64,000 nucleotides of DNA from Lachnospiraceae bacterium NK3A20 (GCA_900107575.1 FNQX01000015.1:17779-81778), one strand, 5' to 3'. Numbered from the stretch's first letter, positions 50,570 through 59,841 are shown. Program-made: numbers and translations. Notes: generated from the letters alone by a model not told the origin.

Positions 50570-51592
50570 ATGTCAGACATCAATCTGCTGATCTTATCGG
50601 CCGGCACCAGGAACAAGGTGGTGCAGGCATTCAGAAAGGAACTGGATGGCCGCGGGAAGGTGATCGCGACAGACGCTTCTTCCGTGGCGCCTGCGATTTA
50701 CGACGCGGACAGGGCGTACATTGTTCCGCGCATCGACGATCCGGGCTACCTTGACCGCATCCTTGAGATCTGCCGGAAGGAGAAGATCACGGGGCTTTTC
50801 TCCCTGATCGACCCCGAGCTTTCCCTGATCGCGAAGAATAGGGAGCGGTTCAAGGCGATCGGCGTGACACCGATTGTCTCCTCATACGAGCTCTGCGAGC
50901 TCTCGCTTAACAAATACCGTATGTACGAGCGGCTGCAGCAGCTGCAGATCCCGACGGCGAAATGCTGGATGAGCGCGGAGACGTTCCGGGCAGCTGTTGC
51001 AGAGGGGAAAGCGGCCTTCCCCGTGTTCGTGAAGCCGCAGGATGGCAGCGCTTCCCTTCACATCAACCGCGTCGATACGGACAACATGCTCGCTGCCCTC
51101 ATGCGGGAAGAGGACGGGCTCATGATCCAGGAGTTCATGACGGGTCAGGAGTACGGCTGCGATGTCTACGTCGATCTCATCTCCGGCAGGGTGACCTCCC
51201 TGTTCCTCAAGAAGAAGATCAAGATGCGCGCGGGTGAGACGGACAAGTCGGTTTCGGTGAAGGATGAGGCGTTATTCCAAAGGATCGCCGCGTTCGCGGA
51301 GGAACTTGGCTTCCGCGGCATGATCGACCTCGACCTCTTCCACGAGGAGCCGATAACAGAGGATGCGAGGATCAACAACCCGGAAGGCAACTGGTATCTC
51401 TCGGAAGTAAACCCCCGGTTCGGAGGCGGCTATCCGCACGCCTATGCCTGCGGCGTCAACTTCCCGAAGGCGGTCATCACGAACCTGGAAGGGCGTGCGA
51501 ATGAGCAAACGATCGGACAGTACGAGACCGGCATTTACATGATGAAATACAATGAGCTTGCAATCCTTCGTGAAGGAGAACTGATACGTTGA
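50570..51592 (+). CDS. ATP-grasp ligase (carbamoyl-phosphate-synthetase-like)
   Basis: 340 residues. N-terminal Rossmann-like part (INLLILSAGTRNKVVQAFRK), then ATP-grasp: CWMSAETF, FPVFVKPQDGSASLHI (ATP lysine), LMIQEFMTGQEYGCDVYVD, and the metal-binding end WYLSEVNPRFGGGYPHAYAC. It joins a carboxylate to an amine with ATP. This type is frequent in polysaccharide loci next to aminosugar genes; it lies directly after the PLP enzyme. Its stop overlaps the TTG start of the next gene. Confidence 0.85.
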   Translation: MSDINLLILSAGTRNKVVQAFRKELDGRGKVIATDASSVAPAIYDADRAYIVPRIDDPGYLDRILEICRKEKITGLFSLIDPELSLIAKNRERFKAIGVTPIVSSYELCELSLNKYRMYERLQQLQIPTAKCWMSAETFRAAVAEGKAAFPVFVKPQDGSASLHINRVDTDNMLAALMREEDGLMIQEFMTGQEYGCDVYVDLISGRVTSLFLKKKIKMRAGETDKSVSVKDEALFQRIAAFAEELGFRGMIDLDLFHEEPITEDARINNPEGNWYLSEVNPRFGGGYPHAYACGVNFPKAVITNLEGRANEQTIGQYETGIYMMKYNELAILREGELIR

Positions 51593-52677
51593 AAAAGATA
51601 CTGATACTGGCGAATTCCTCCGGGGGCCTCTATGACTTTCGAAATGAGCTGGTCAAACGGCTCTTGGAGCGCTATGAGGTGGCGGCAAGTCTCCCCGATA
51701 CCGTCAAGACAGATCTCCTGGAACAGGAAGGTGTGAAGATCATCCACACGCCGATCAACCGGCGCGGCGTGAATCCCAGGGAAGACTGGAAGCTGTACCG
51801 CGCTTACCGCTCGCTCCTTGCAGAGTACAGGCCGGACGTCGTTCTGACCTACACGATCAAACCGAATGTGTACGGCGGCTATGCCTGTGCAAGACTTGGG
51901 ATCCCCTACATCACAACCGTCACGGGGCTTGGCAGCGCCTTCGAGAAAACGGGGGCACTCCTGGAGCTGGTCAAGGCCCTGTACCGCAAAGGACTGTCGA
52001 AGGCGGCCTGTGTTTTTTTCCAGAACAGGGAGAATAGAGAGCTGTTCCACAGCTACGGTCTCGTGTCGGGACGGGATGCGCTCGTATCCGGGAGCGGCGT
52101 CGACCTTTCTGTCTGGCAGCCGATGCCGTACCCGCAGTCGACGGAAATCACCAATTTCATGTATGTCGGGCGTATTATGAAAGAGAAGGGTATTGAGGAA
52201 TTCCTCGCAGCGGCGGAAGCTCTGCACGGGGAGAAGGTGACATTTTCTCTCGCGGGCTACTGCGATGAGGACTGGCAAAAGATCCTCGATGAGAAGGAGA
52301 GGGGGGGCGTGATCCTCCAGCTCGGTTTCCACACCGACATGCATGAGCTGTATGAGAAGTGCTCCGCTGTCGTCATGCCGACCTACCACGAGGGGATGTC
52401 CAATGTCCTGTGTGAGGCGAGCGCCTGCGCGCGGCCGGTCATTGCGAGCAATATCAGCGGCTGCCGGGAGATCTTCGAGGACGGCGTGACGGGATATGGC
52501 TTCGCCCCGAGATCAGCCGACGCGCTGAAGGAAGCACTCAAAAAGTTCCTCGCTCTCCCCGTCTCTACGCGGGCTGCCATGGGGCGCAGCGCGAGAGATA
52601 AGATGGAGCGGGAATTCGACCGCAGGAAGGTCGCGGCAGCCTACATGGCAGAGATTGAGAGGGCGCTGGGCGAATGA
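51589..52677 (+). CDS. Glycosyltransferase family 4 (PglA-like)
   Basis: 362 residues from a TTG start overlapping the previous stop, with AAGGAG nine bases upstream. N-terminal ILILANSSGGLYDFRNELVK, then DVVLTYTIKPNVYGGYACAR, PYITTVTGLGSAFE. C-terminal FMYVGRIMKEKGIEEFLAAA and the catalytic EG[MF]SNVLCEASACARPVIAS. The KPN...GLGSA pattern matches enzymes that add the second sugar (PglA, WcaA type) to a PglC product. This supports a Pgl-like assembly order. Confidence 0.88.
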   Translation: MKKILILANSSGGLYDFRNELVKRLLERYEVAASLPDTVKTDLLEQEGVKIIHTPINRRGVNPREDWKLYRAYRSLLAEYRPDVVLTYTIKPNVYGGYACARLGIPYITTVTGLGSAFEKTGALLELVKALYRKGLSKAACVFFQNRENRELFHSYGLVSGRDALVSGSGVDLSVWQPMPYPQSTEITNFMYVGRIMKEKGIEEFLAAAEALHGEKVTFSLAGYCDEDWQKILDEKERGGVILQLGFHTDMHELYEKCSAVVMPTYHEGMSNVLCEASACARPVIASNISGCREIFEDGVTGYGFAPRSADALKEALKKFLALPVSTRAAMGRSARDKMEREFDRRKVAAAYMAEIERALGE

Positions 52678-53864
52678 AGAATGTGATGCTGATCATCCCG
52701 ATGCTGCACCAGGGAGGACTCGAGAACGTCTGCGTGCAGACGGCGAGGCTCCTGGCACCATATTGCAGGGTGACCCTGCTGGTTTTTACCTACAAAGACA
52801 AGTTCTTTGACGTCTTCGATCTCGATGTGGTCAATATCGAGATTCCGGCAAGAGCCGGGAAGCTGCGCAAGGCGTGGAACCTTCTGCGGCGTGTGCGTGC
52901 CATCCGTAGGGTGAAAAGGGAGAGGGGGATCGACATTACCTACAGTTTCGGCGCGACGGCAAATCTCGCCAATGTGTTCGCGCGGGTGGGGGACAAGATC
53001 CTCACAGGCTTCCGCAGCTCGGTCGACCTCGACAACGAAAGACAGGTGAACCTGTTCGGGCGGCGCAGCGATCTCGTGGTCTGCTGCACGAAGGATATCG
53101 CGGGGATTCTGAACCGGAAGTTCGGCTATCACAATACCGCGGTGCTGTACAATCCGCTGGATGCTACAGGAATACAGGGAAAATTGCAGGCGCCCGCACC
53201 CGATGTGCCCTTTGCGGACAACACGGCCGGCCGGGTGCTCGTGAGTATCGGCCGGGACGATGACTACAAGGGCTACTGGCACCTCATCAAGGCGGTAGCT
53301 ATCCTGCATGAGGATCCTGCATACCGGGATGTGAAGCTGTCCCTGATCGGAAGCGGCGACTACCGGGACTACAGGACGCTGGCGGAAGGCCTTGGTATTG
53401 CGGAAGATGTAGCCTTCCCGGGCGTGAAGGAAAATCCCTTCCCGTATGTGAAGAACGCGGCGGCCTTTATTCTGCCGTCCAATCACGAAGGCTTCCCGAA
53501 TGCCCTCGCGGAGGGGATGGCGGCAGGCCTCCCTGTCATGGCCTGTGACTGCCTCTCGGGCCCTCGGGAGATCCTGCTCTCTGAGGAGGAGTACGATCGC
53601 ATCTCGGCAGCCCATCCTGACAGCTCTGTTACGGACAGCGTTTATGGCGCGTACGGCGTCCTCGTTCCGAACATGAGAGATGTAAAGGATACCAACCCTT
53701 CGCACATCACAGAGGAAGACAGGACATTCGCGGGAGAGATCAAAGAGTTCTTAAGTGATAAGGAAAGACTCCAGAGCTTGTCGGAGCGGGCGGCGAAACG
53801 CAGCCTCTCCTTCTCCGCCAAGGCTTACACGGAGTCACTGGTAGAAATGTTGGAGCGGCTGTGA
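52674..53864 (+). CDS. Glycosyltransferase family 4
   Basis: 396 residues. MLIIPMLHQGGLENVCVQTA start, acceptor domain with ITYSFGATANLANVFAR, donor domain with LVSIGRDDDYKGYWHLIKAV and the catalytic pattern LPSNHEGFPNALAEGMAAGL. A 35-residue insert near residue 305-340 (DRISAAHPDSSVTDSVYGAY) is a little longer than usual. Cytoplasmic, acting on the lipid-linked glycan. Specific sugar unknown. Overlaps its neighbours by four bases on both sides. Confidence 0.87.
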   Translation: MKNVMLIIPMLHQGGLENVCVQTARLLAPYCRVTLLVFTYKDKFFDVFDLDVVNIEIPARAGKLRKAWNLLRRVRAIRRVKRERGIDITYSFGATANLANVFARVGDKILTGFRSSVDLDNERQVNLFGRRSDLVVCCTKDIAGILNRKFGYHNTAVLYNPLDATGIQGKLQAPAPDVPFADNTAGRVLVSIGRDDDYKGYWHLIKAVAILHEDPAYRDVKLSLIGSGDYRDYRTLAEGLGIAEDVAFPGVKENPFPYVKNAAAFILPSNHEGFPNALAEGMAAGLPVMACDCLSGPREILLSEEEYDRISAAHPDSSVTDSVYGAYGVLVPNMRDVKDTNPSHITEEDRTFAGEIKEFLSDKERLQSLSERAAKRSLSFSAKAYTESLVEMLERL

Positions 53865-54982
53865 AAAGAATCGCATTTCATCTCAACTGCCTGGAGCAGG
53901 GGGGCGCGGAGCGGGTGGTATCCACGCTCGCCAATAAATTCGCCGCGGAAGGCTACGAAGTCTATGTCGCGACCGAGTGGACCGGCGAGAACGAGTTCGC
54001 GCTGGATTCGCGCATTACGCGGGTAACGGTCGGGCCGAAGCCTTCGGATGAGGGCAAGGGGCGGCTGACCAAGATCCGCCTTCGGATCCGGTATCTCCGC
54101 AATTTCCTGAAGGAGGTACAGCCGGATGTCCTTGTGGCCTTCACGCACGGCCCGAATTTCCGCGCGCTGCAGGCAGCGATCGGGCTCCCGGTGCCGGTTG
54201 TCATCTCCATCCGCATCAATCCGGTCGGCTGGTACGACTCCCTGATCGATAAGCTGCAGATCCACTGGCTGTTCCCGAAGGCGGCAGGCTGTGTCTATCA
54301 GACGAAGGAGCAGAAAGAGTTCTTCCGGCCGTACCTGCAGGACAACTCCCGTATCATCATTAACCCGGTCAATCAGAAATACGTGGACGCGCCGGACATC
54401 GACTACGACGCCTGTGACAAGGCGGTGGTGCAGTCCTCGAGGCTCGTGGATTTCAAGAATCAGCCGATGCTGGTGCGCGCCTTCCTGAAGGTACATGAGC
54501 AGCATCCTGACTGGGTGCTGCGCCTCTACGGCCCGGATTCCCATGACGGCACGAAGGAGCAGCTGGAACAGATGGTGAAGGCCGCGGGCGCGGAAGACGA
54601 TATCCTCTTCCTCGGCGGCAGCAGCCAGCTGGAGAAGGATCTGCCGCACAGCGCGATCTTCGTGCTCTCCTCTGACTATGAAGGGATGCCCAATGTCCTC
54701 CTGGAAGCAATGGCGCTCGGCATGCCGTGCATCGCGACGGACTGTCCGCCCGGCGCGCCTTCCGAGCTGATCCGCGACGGAGAGAACGGCCTCCTCGTTC
54801 CGGTGGGAGATGAGAAGGCGATGGCAGCCGCGATCATTCGCATGATCGAGGATCCCGCACTCCGCAGGAAAACCGGACAGGCCGCCCGTAAGATCCGCGA
54901 GATCGCGAGCACCCAGGTCATCTACGAGCAGTGGAGAGATTACCTGGAGGAAGTCACGGGGGACTGGCAGCGCAGGCACTGA
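53861..54982 (+). CDS. Glycosyltransferase family 4
   Basis: 373 residues from a GTG overlapping the previous stop. HLNCLEQGGAERVVSTLANK start (typical G-GAERV loop), LVAFTHGPNFRALQAAIGLP, and the donor domain QSSRLVDFKNQPMLVRAFLK with catalytic LSSDYEGMPNVLLEAMALGM. Similar to GT4 enzymes adding GalNAc or related sugars in glycan assembly. Last of a tightly coupled five-gene series starting at the PLP enzyme. Confidence 0.87.
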   Translation: MKRIAFHLNCLEQGGAERVVSTLANKFAAEGYEVYVATEWTGENEFALDSRITRVTVGPKPSDEGKGRLTKIRLRIRYLRNFLKEVQPDVLVAFTHGPNFRALQAAIGLPVPVVISIRINPVGWYDSLIDKLQIHWLFPKAAGCVYQTKEQKEFFRPYLQDNSRIIINPVNQKYVDAPDIDYDACDKAVVQSSRLVDFKNQPMLVRAFLKVHEQHPDWVLRLYGPDSHDGTKEQLEQMVKAAGAEDDILFLGGSSQLEKDLPHSAIFVLSSDYEGMPNVLLEAMALGMPCIATDCPPGAPSELIRDGENGLLVPVGDEKAMAAAIIRMIEDPALRRKTGQAARKIREIASTQVIYEQWRDYLEEVTGDWQRRH

Positions 54983-55204
54983 AGGCGGGAATTCACCGCG
55001 AATTCGGCACAGAGCTATCAGACTACGAGCTGACCGGTACGGCTCTTTAGGTACATTTTAAGGCGCTCCAAAGTGCGCTTATAGATCAATCAAAGGTTCA
55101 AAACGCCAGGATGATGTTTTAGATGGCGTTTTGGCAGATGAATTTAGGAAGTTGTGTGTTCAAGGGGGATGCCAAAATGACAACTTGAAACTCATGGAGG
55201 AAGA
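54983..55204 (+). other. Spacer with AAAACGCCA inverted repeat
   Basis: 222 bases before the deaminase-like gene. AAAACGCCA and TGGCGTTTT (about 55098-55130) form a perfect 9-bp stem with a 15-base loop and may terminate the upstream operon. The DNA is AT-richer than its surroundings, as is the gene that follows. Confidence 0.45.
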
Positions 55205-55639
55205 ATGGATATCTGGGAAAAGATGTATGAAAAAGCGAAGGAGCAGTACCATCCGGGAGACGTGACTCCTTTTATCTATGCTCATCATGTTGTATGTGCC
55301 CTGGAAGCGGAAAACGGAGAGATATACACAGGCTTTTGCATTGAGAGCTGTAGCGGCGTTTTGAATCTGTGTGCTGAGAGAGTGGCGGCACTTAACATGT
55401 ATTCCAATAGTGGCCAGACTAAAATTAAGCGATTGATCGCTTTCCGCGATAGCGCCCCCAATGGAGGCGGAAGCGGTATGCCCTGTGGAGCCTGTCGGGA
55501 ATTCCTGTATCAGCTGGATGAAGACAATGAGAACATGGAAATCATGGTCGATTACGATAAGCGTGAGACGATAACGCTGAAAGAGCTCATGCCGAACTGG
55601 TGGGGAAAAGAGCGTTACGCGGAAGCTAAAGCAGACTGA
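55205..55639 (+). CDS. Cytidine deaminase-fold protein (blasticidin-S deaminase-like)
   Basis: 144 residues, start after GGAGGAAG. Zinc motif C56-A-E58 (LNLCAERVAALN) and PC94GAC97 (GMPCGACREFLYQLD), the complete catalytic set. The C-terminus (ITLKELMPNWW) is typical of small blasticidin deaminase-like enzymes. Could deaminate a free nucleoside or a modified base. Base composition differs from the flanking glycosyltransferase genes, so it looks like an insertion into the locus. A role in glycan synthesis is not obvious. Confidence 0.82.
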   Translation: MDIWEKMYEKAKEQYHPGDVTPFIYAHHVVCALEAENGEIYTGFCIESCSGVLNLCAERVAALNMYSNSGQTKIKRLIAFRDSAPNGGGSGMPCGACREFLYQLDEDNENMEIMVDYDKRETITLKELMPNWWGKERYAEAKAD

Positions 55640-55661
55640 TACAGCAGTACCGGTGAGAATT

Positions 55662-56825
55662 ATGGATGATACCAACCGCAAACCGCATATCGCGCTCTAC
55701 ATCAGTTCGCTGAGGAAGGGCGGCGCCGAGAGAGTCATGGCAAACCTTGCGGAATATCTCTATTCGCAGGGGTGGAAGGTGACGCTTGTTACGACTTATT
55801 TCACGCCGCCGGAGTATATCCTGCCGCACGCGGGGTGGGACGCGGAAACGGGGCGCATGAGAGAGGACGCGGGAGAGCTCATCGAGAGGCTCTACTCCGA
55901 GCCGGCGGAAGGCGAGCTCCCCGGCGGAAGGATCGCCAACTTCCGCGTAAGGTACGACAAGCTCCGCCGCATCTGGAAGGAGAAGAGGCCGGACCTCATA
56001 CTCTCCTTCATCGGCATGACGAATATCATGGCGCTCCTTACGACTTTCGGGCTGCATATTCCGGTCGTCGTATCCATCCGCAGCACGAGGAGTCTCGAGT
56101 ACGATTCGAGGAAACTTCGCATCCTCTCCAACCTGACCTATCCCTTCGCGGCGGGCATCGTCTTCCAGACGCCGCAGACGGCTGCCTCCTTCCCGCCGGC
56201 GATTCTGCGGAAGGCGAAGGTACTGCCCAATTCAATCAATCCTGCCTTCATGCGGGAGCGGTATGAAGGGGAGAGGGAGCGGGCGATCGTTTCGGTTGGC
56301 CGCCTTGATGCGAACAAGAATCCGGAGCTCCTTGTCCGCGCCTTCGCGGGCGTTAGCAGGGAGTTCCCCGGCTATCGTCTGCACCTTTACGGCGACGGGC
56401 CACAGAAGGAGAAGCTGCAGAGCCTTGTAAAGGAGCTTGGCGTCTCGCAGCGCGTTGTCTTTGAAGGCGTTTCGGACCACATCGCGGATAAAATCTGGAA
56501 GGCTGAGATCTTCGTTCTGTGCTCAAACATCGAAGGCATGCCGAACAGTCTCATTGAGGCGATGTCCCTGGGGCTTGCCTGCATCGCCACGGACAGTGAG
56601 GGCGGCGGGCCCGCGATGCTCATCGAGAGCGGCCGCAACGGGTACCTCATTCCGGTCGGCGATGCGCACGCGCTGGAAGCGAAGCTCCGCCTTCTCTTAT
56701 CCGACGGCGAGGAGAGGAAGCGGATCAGCGTCAACGCGGCGAGGGTCCAGGAGGACTATTCGCCGGAGCGGATCAACGCCGCGTGGCAGGAGTACCTGTT
56801 ATCCATCGCGGGACCTGTCATTTAA
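55662..56825 (+). CDS. Glycosyltransferase family 4
   Basis: 387 residues; the ATG at 55662 is preferred to a GTG three codons upstream. ALYISSLRKGGAERVMANLA start, LILSFIGMTNIMALLTTFGL, VVVSIRSTRSLEYDSR, donor domain VSVGRLDANKNPELLVRAFA, and the catalytic NIEGMPNSLIEAMSLGLACI. Homologous in outline to the enzyme at 53861 and to PglH/PglJ-type transferases. Adds a further sugar to the lipid-linked unit. Confidence 0.87.
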   Translation: MDDTNRKPHIALYISSLRKGGAERVMANLAEYLYSQGWKVTLVTTYFTPPEYILPHAGWDAETGRMREDAGELIERLYSEPAEGELPGGRIANFRVRYDKLRRIWKEKRPDLILSFIGMTNIMALLTTFGLHIPVVVSIRSTRSLEYDSRKLRILSNLTYPFAAGIVFQTPQTAASFPPAILRKAKVLPNSINPAFMRERYEGERERAIVSVGRLDANKNPELLVRAFAGVSREFPGYRLHLYGDGPQKEKLQSLVKELGVSQRVVFEGVSDHIADKIWKAEIFVLCSNIEGMPNSLIEAMSLGLACIATDSEGGGPAMLIESGRNGYLIPVGDAHALEAKLRLLLSDGEERKRISVNAARVQEDYSPERINAAWQEYLLSIAGPVI

Positions 56826-56830
56826 GAATC

Positions 56831-56905
56831 GTCGCGTATCTGTTCAGAACCGCCCGAAGCGCCTGCTGCTGAGAGCGTATCGGATATATATTGAGCAGAC
56901 AGATC
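56831..56905 (+). repeat. R1 element, copy 3 (diverged)
   Basis: Starts GTCGCGTATCTGTTCAG. GTATC (56836-56840) pairs with GATAT (56883-56887). The inner hairpin is shortened. It lies between the GT4 stop and the MBOAT gene, ending 74 bases before the MBOAT start. Confidence 0.55.
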
Positions 56906-56978
56906 ACAATTTATCAGGAAGGGAATTCCGGGATCATACATCGGACTGATCACAGCCTGATATAGGAGCAAAGCCCGA

Positions 56979-58463
56979 ATGCAGTTTAACTCTCTTTATT
57001 TCGTCATACTGTTTCTGCCTGCCGTTGTCGGCGGGTACTGGCTGCTGAACAGAGCCGGCAGGAGAGCCGCCGACCTGTTCCTTCTTGTGATGTCCTTTAT
57101 TTTCTATGCTTTCGCGGGGTGGGAGAGCCTTGCACTGCTCCTTATCGGCATCCTGGCGAACTGGCTGATCGGGTATGGCCTGCGGCGGAATAAGAGTGTC
57201 GCCGCGCACGCGAATGATCCGAAGGCGGGGCAGGATGGTAGAGCGAAGGCGCTCCTTGTCCTCGGCATCCTCTTCAACGCGGGAACGCTCGGGATCTTCA
57301 AATACACGAATTTTTTCATTGAGAATCTGAATGTCATCCTGCGGCAGGATCTGCCCCTGGTGCAGCTCATCCTCCCCCTCGGCATCAGCTTCCTTGCCTT
57401 TTCGCAGATCACCTGGATCGTGGACAGCTACCGCGGGGAGACGATGGATGTGACCTTTTCGGAATATGCCCTGTACGCCTGCTATTTTCCAAGGCTGACC
57501 CAGGGACCGATCATGTCGGCGGGCGAATTCGTGCCGCAGCTGCGAGAAAAGAGATCCTGGGACTGGGAGAGGGCGGTGCGCGGCAGCTCCATGTTCATCC
57601 TGGGGCTATCGAAGAAGGTGCTCCTTTCGGATACGTTCGGGAAGGCCGTCGCCTGGGGCTTTCAGTACATTGACCTCACGACGTCGGCGGACATGATCCT
57701 CACAGCCATCGCGTACACGTTCCAGATCTATTTCGACTTCTCCGGGTATTCGGACATGGCGATCGGCGTATCGCTCCTGTGCGGTTTCGACATCCCGGTC
57801 AATTTCGACTCGCCTTATAAGGCGCTCTCCATCACGGATTTCTGGCGGCGCTGGCACATGTCGCTGACCTCGTTCCTGCGCAAATACATCTATTTCCCGC
57901 TCGGCGGCAGCAGGAAGGGGAGGCTTCGCACGTACGTCAACATCATGATCGTGTTCCTCGTCTCCGGCATCTGGCACGGCGCGAACTGGACCTTCATCCT
58001 CTGGGGTGTGCTGCACGGGGCGCTGCAGTGCATCGAGCGCGCGGGCAAAGGGTTCCTTGAGAGGATCTGGAAACCGGTGCGCTGGCTTGCCACTTTCCTT
58101 CTCGTGACCCTCCTCTGGCTCCTGTTCCGCAGCAGCTCCCTCTTCGAATTCCGGCGGGCGCTGTATCACATCCAGATGGATCGGACCATCGACGCGAACG
58201 GCGAGCTCCTCGGCATTTTCAGCCTGCCGGGCCTCCGCTATCTCCTCACGGCGCTGGGCATTCCCTACAGCGACGATACGGTGTTCGCGGTCTCGACCGT
58301 GCTGTTCTACGGCCTTGCTTTCTTCCTCGTCCTCGTGCCGGAGAACACGCAGAGGAGAAAATATCAGACGTCCGCAGCCACGCTGGCCCTCATGCTGGTA
58401 CTGGCGATCGTGTGTCTCTTGTCCATGAGCAGCGTCTCCACGTTTATTTACAATAACTTTTAG
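56979..58463 (+). CDS. MBOAT O-acyltransferase (AlgI/PatA-like)
   Basis: 494 residues, about ten to eleven helices. Landmarks: QIYFDFSGYSDMAIGVSLLC, FWRRWHMSLTSFLRKYIYFP LGGSR and the catalytic His333 in VSGIWHGANWTFILWG. It passes acetyl groups across the membrane for O-acetylation of the exported polysaccharide. The adjacent SGNH-like gene is its partner. Confidence 0.93.
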   Translation: MQFNSLYFVILFLPAVVGGYWLLNRAGRRAADLFLLVMSFIFYAFAGWESLALLLIGILANWLIGYGLRRNKSVAAHANDPKAGQDGRAKALLVLGILFNAGTLGIFKYTNFFIENLNVILRQDLPLVQLILPLGISFLAFSQITWIVDSYRGETMDVTFSEYALYACYFPRLTQGPIMSAGEFVPQLREKRSWDWERAVRGSSMFILGLSKKVLLSDTFGKAVAWGFQYIDLTTSADMILTAIAYTFQIYFDFSGYSDMAIGVSLLCGFDIPVNFDSPYKALSITDFWRRWHMSLTSFLRKYIYFPLGGSRKGRLRTYVNIMIVFLVSGIWHGANWTFILWGVLHGALQCIERAGKGFLERIWKPVRWLATFLLVTLLWLLFRSSSLFEFRRALYHIQMDRTIDANGELLGIFSLPGLRYLLTALGIPYSDDTVFAVSTVLFYGLAFFLVLVPENTQRRKYQTSAATLALMLVLAIVCLLSMSSVSTFIYNNF

Positions 58464-58486
58464 TTTGTTATCTGTCAGGGAGTGCT

Positions 58487-59575
58487 ATGTCAGCGAAAAA
58501 ATGGCTCACAACTTTATATTGTCTGCTGCTGGCCTTCCTCGTCGTGACCGGCGCGCTGGTGGTCTGGATCGACCCCTTTTTCCATTACCACGGTCCGGTT
58601 GGCGGGTTCTATTACCAGCTGGGGGACCAGCGCTCGCAGAACGACGGCATCACGAGGCATTTCGACTACGACGCGGTCATCACGGGGACCAGCATGGCCG
58701 AGAATTTCCGTACGTCGGAGTTCGACGCCCTCTTTGGCACGCATGCCGTGAAACTCCCTTATCCCGGCGCCACCTACAAAGAGATCAACGACAACCTCGA
58801 GAAAGCGCTGGACACCCACCCGGATGTCACCTATGTGCTGCGGCCGCTCGACCTCACGCACCTCATCGAAGACGCATCCGCCATGCGGACGGATATGGGA
58901 GACTATCCGGACTATCTCTACGACAACAACATCTTAAACGATGTGAAATATCTCTATAATTCGACCGTGCTCTTCGAGTACGCGGCGCCGATGCTGGCAA
59001 AGCGTGCGCTGGGGGAGGAGGGCGGCATTACGCCGTTCGATGACTACAGCTGGAGCGGTGACGACGAGTACAGCGCGGAGAAGGCGCTGGAAGGGAAGAC
59101 CTCTTTCGTACCCGCGCGGTCGCAGCCTGGCCTTACCGAAGAAGAGAAGCAAATGGTCGAGGACAACATCGAAGCCAATGTTGTCCGTACGGCAAGGGAA
59201 CATCCGAAGACGATATTCCTCTACTATTTCGCTCCCTACAGTGCGGCCTACTACGGCAAGTGCATGGAGGACGGGACGTTTGAGAAGCTGGAGGAAGCGG
59301 AGCAGCTCGCAACCAAAGCCATCCTTGCCTGCGACAACATCCGCCTGTTCCTCTTCTCCTCGGACACTGACACTACGATGAACCTTGCGAACTACAAGGA
59401 CATGGGGCACTACAGCCCCGAGGTCAGCTCCCTGGTCCTTGAGAGGCTGCACCTCGCCGTCACGGGGGAAGAGGCGAGCCTCTACGAGATGACGCGGGAG
59501 TCCGCAGATGATCTCCTCACCAGGGAACGTGAGATTTACGAGAGTTTTGATTTCAATTCGCTGGTGGCGGAATAG
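58487..59575 (+). CDS. SGNH-like O-acetylation partner protein (DltD/AlgJ-like)
   Basis: 362 residues. One N-terminal membrane anchor (LTTLYCLLLAFLVVTGALVV) leads to an outside domain. The GTSMAENFRTSEFDALFG segment supplies the Ser-containing GDSL-type block I (GTSMxxN); the late NLANYKDMGHYSPEVSSLVL gives the Asp/His block. It probably transfers acetyl from the MBOAT channel to the glycan. Palindrome P2 begins two bases after its stop. Confidence 0.82.
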   Translation: MSAKKWLTTLYCLLLAFLVVTGALVVWIDPFFHYHGPVGGFYYQLGDQRSQNDGITRHFDYDAVITGTSMAENFRTSEFDALFGTHAVKLPYPGATYKEINDNLEKALDTHPDVTYVLRPLDLTHLIEDASAMRTDMGDYPDYLYDNNILNDVKYLYNSTVLFEYAAPMLAKRALGEEGGITPFDDYSWSGDDEYSAEKALEGKTSFVPARSQPGLTEEEKQMVEDNIEANVVRTAREHPKTIFLYYFAPYSAAYYGKCMEDGTFEKLEEAEQLATKAILACDNIRLFLFSSDTDTTMNLANYKDMGHYSPEVSSLVLERLHLAVTGEEASLYEMTRESADDLLTREREIYESFDFNSLVAE

Positions 59576-59576
59576 T

Positions 59577-59719
59577 CGGAATTCGGACATTGGGAGTCAC
59601 TCTGAGGACCGATAACGCGAACCGCGGCTATAAGGGTGGAAGCCATGCGTCAGCATGGATTCCAGTCTTATGACCGCCGTTCGCGTCTCCGACATGTGAC
59701 TCCCACATGCCCAATTCCG
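59577..59719. repeat. Palindrome P2, 143 bp
   Basis: Starts CGGAATTCGG, ends CCCAATTCCG; arms match along most of the length (for example GGGAGTCAC with GTGACTCCC, GCCATGC with GCATGGA) and meet at about 59649. The core GCGAACCGCGGCTAT (59617-59631) and TTATGACCGCCGTTCGC (59668-59684) is shared with P1. Confidence 0.8.
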
Positions 59720-59824
59720 CCGATCCGCCATCCGCAAAGTCAGGCAACGTCCGCGCTCCGCGCAGGGAAGGACAGGCAGAAGGATCCACTGCGCGGCGCC
59801 GCACTGGCATCTGCCTCGCAATCG

Positions 59825-59833
59825 TGGTATAGT
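59825..59833 (+). promoter_or_regulatory. Candidate promoter before R1 copy 4
   Basis: TGG-TATAGT forms an extended -10; CTGGCA about 18 bases upstream is a weak -35. Transcription would start at about the first base of R1, so R1 would be the 5' leader of the dehydrogenase mRNA. Confidence 0.4.
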
Positions 59834-59841
59834 GAGGCGCG

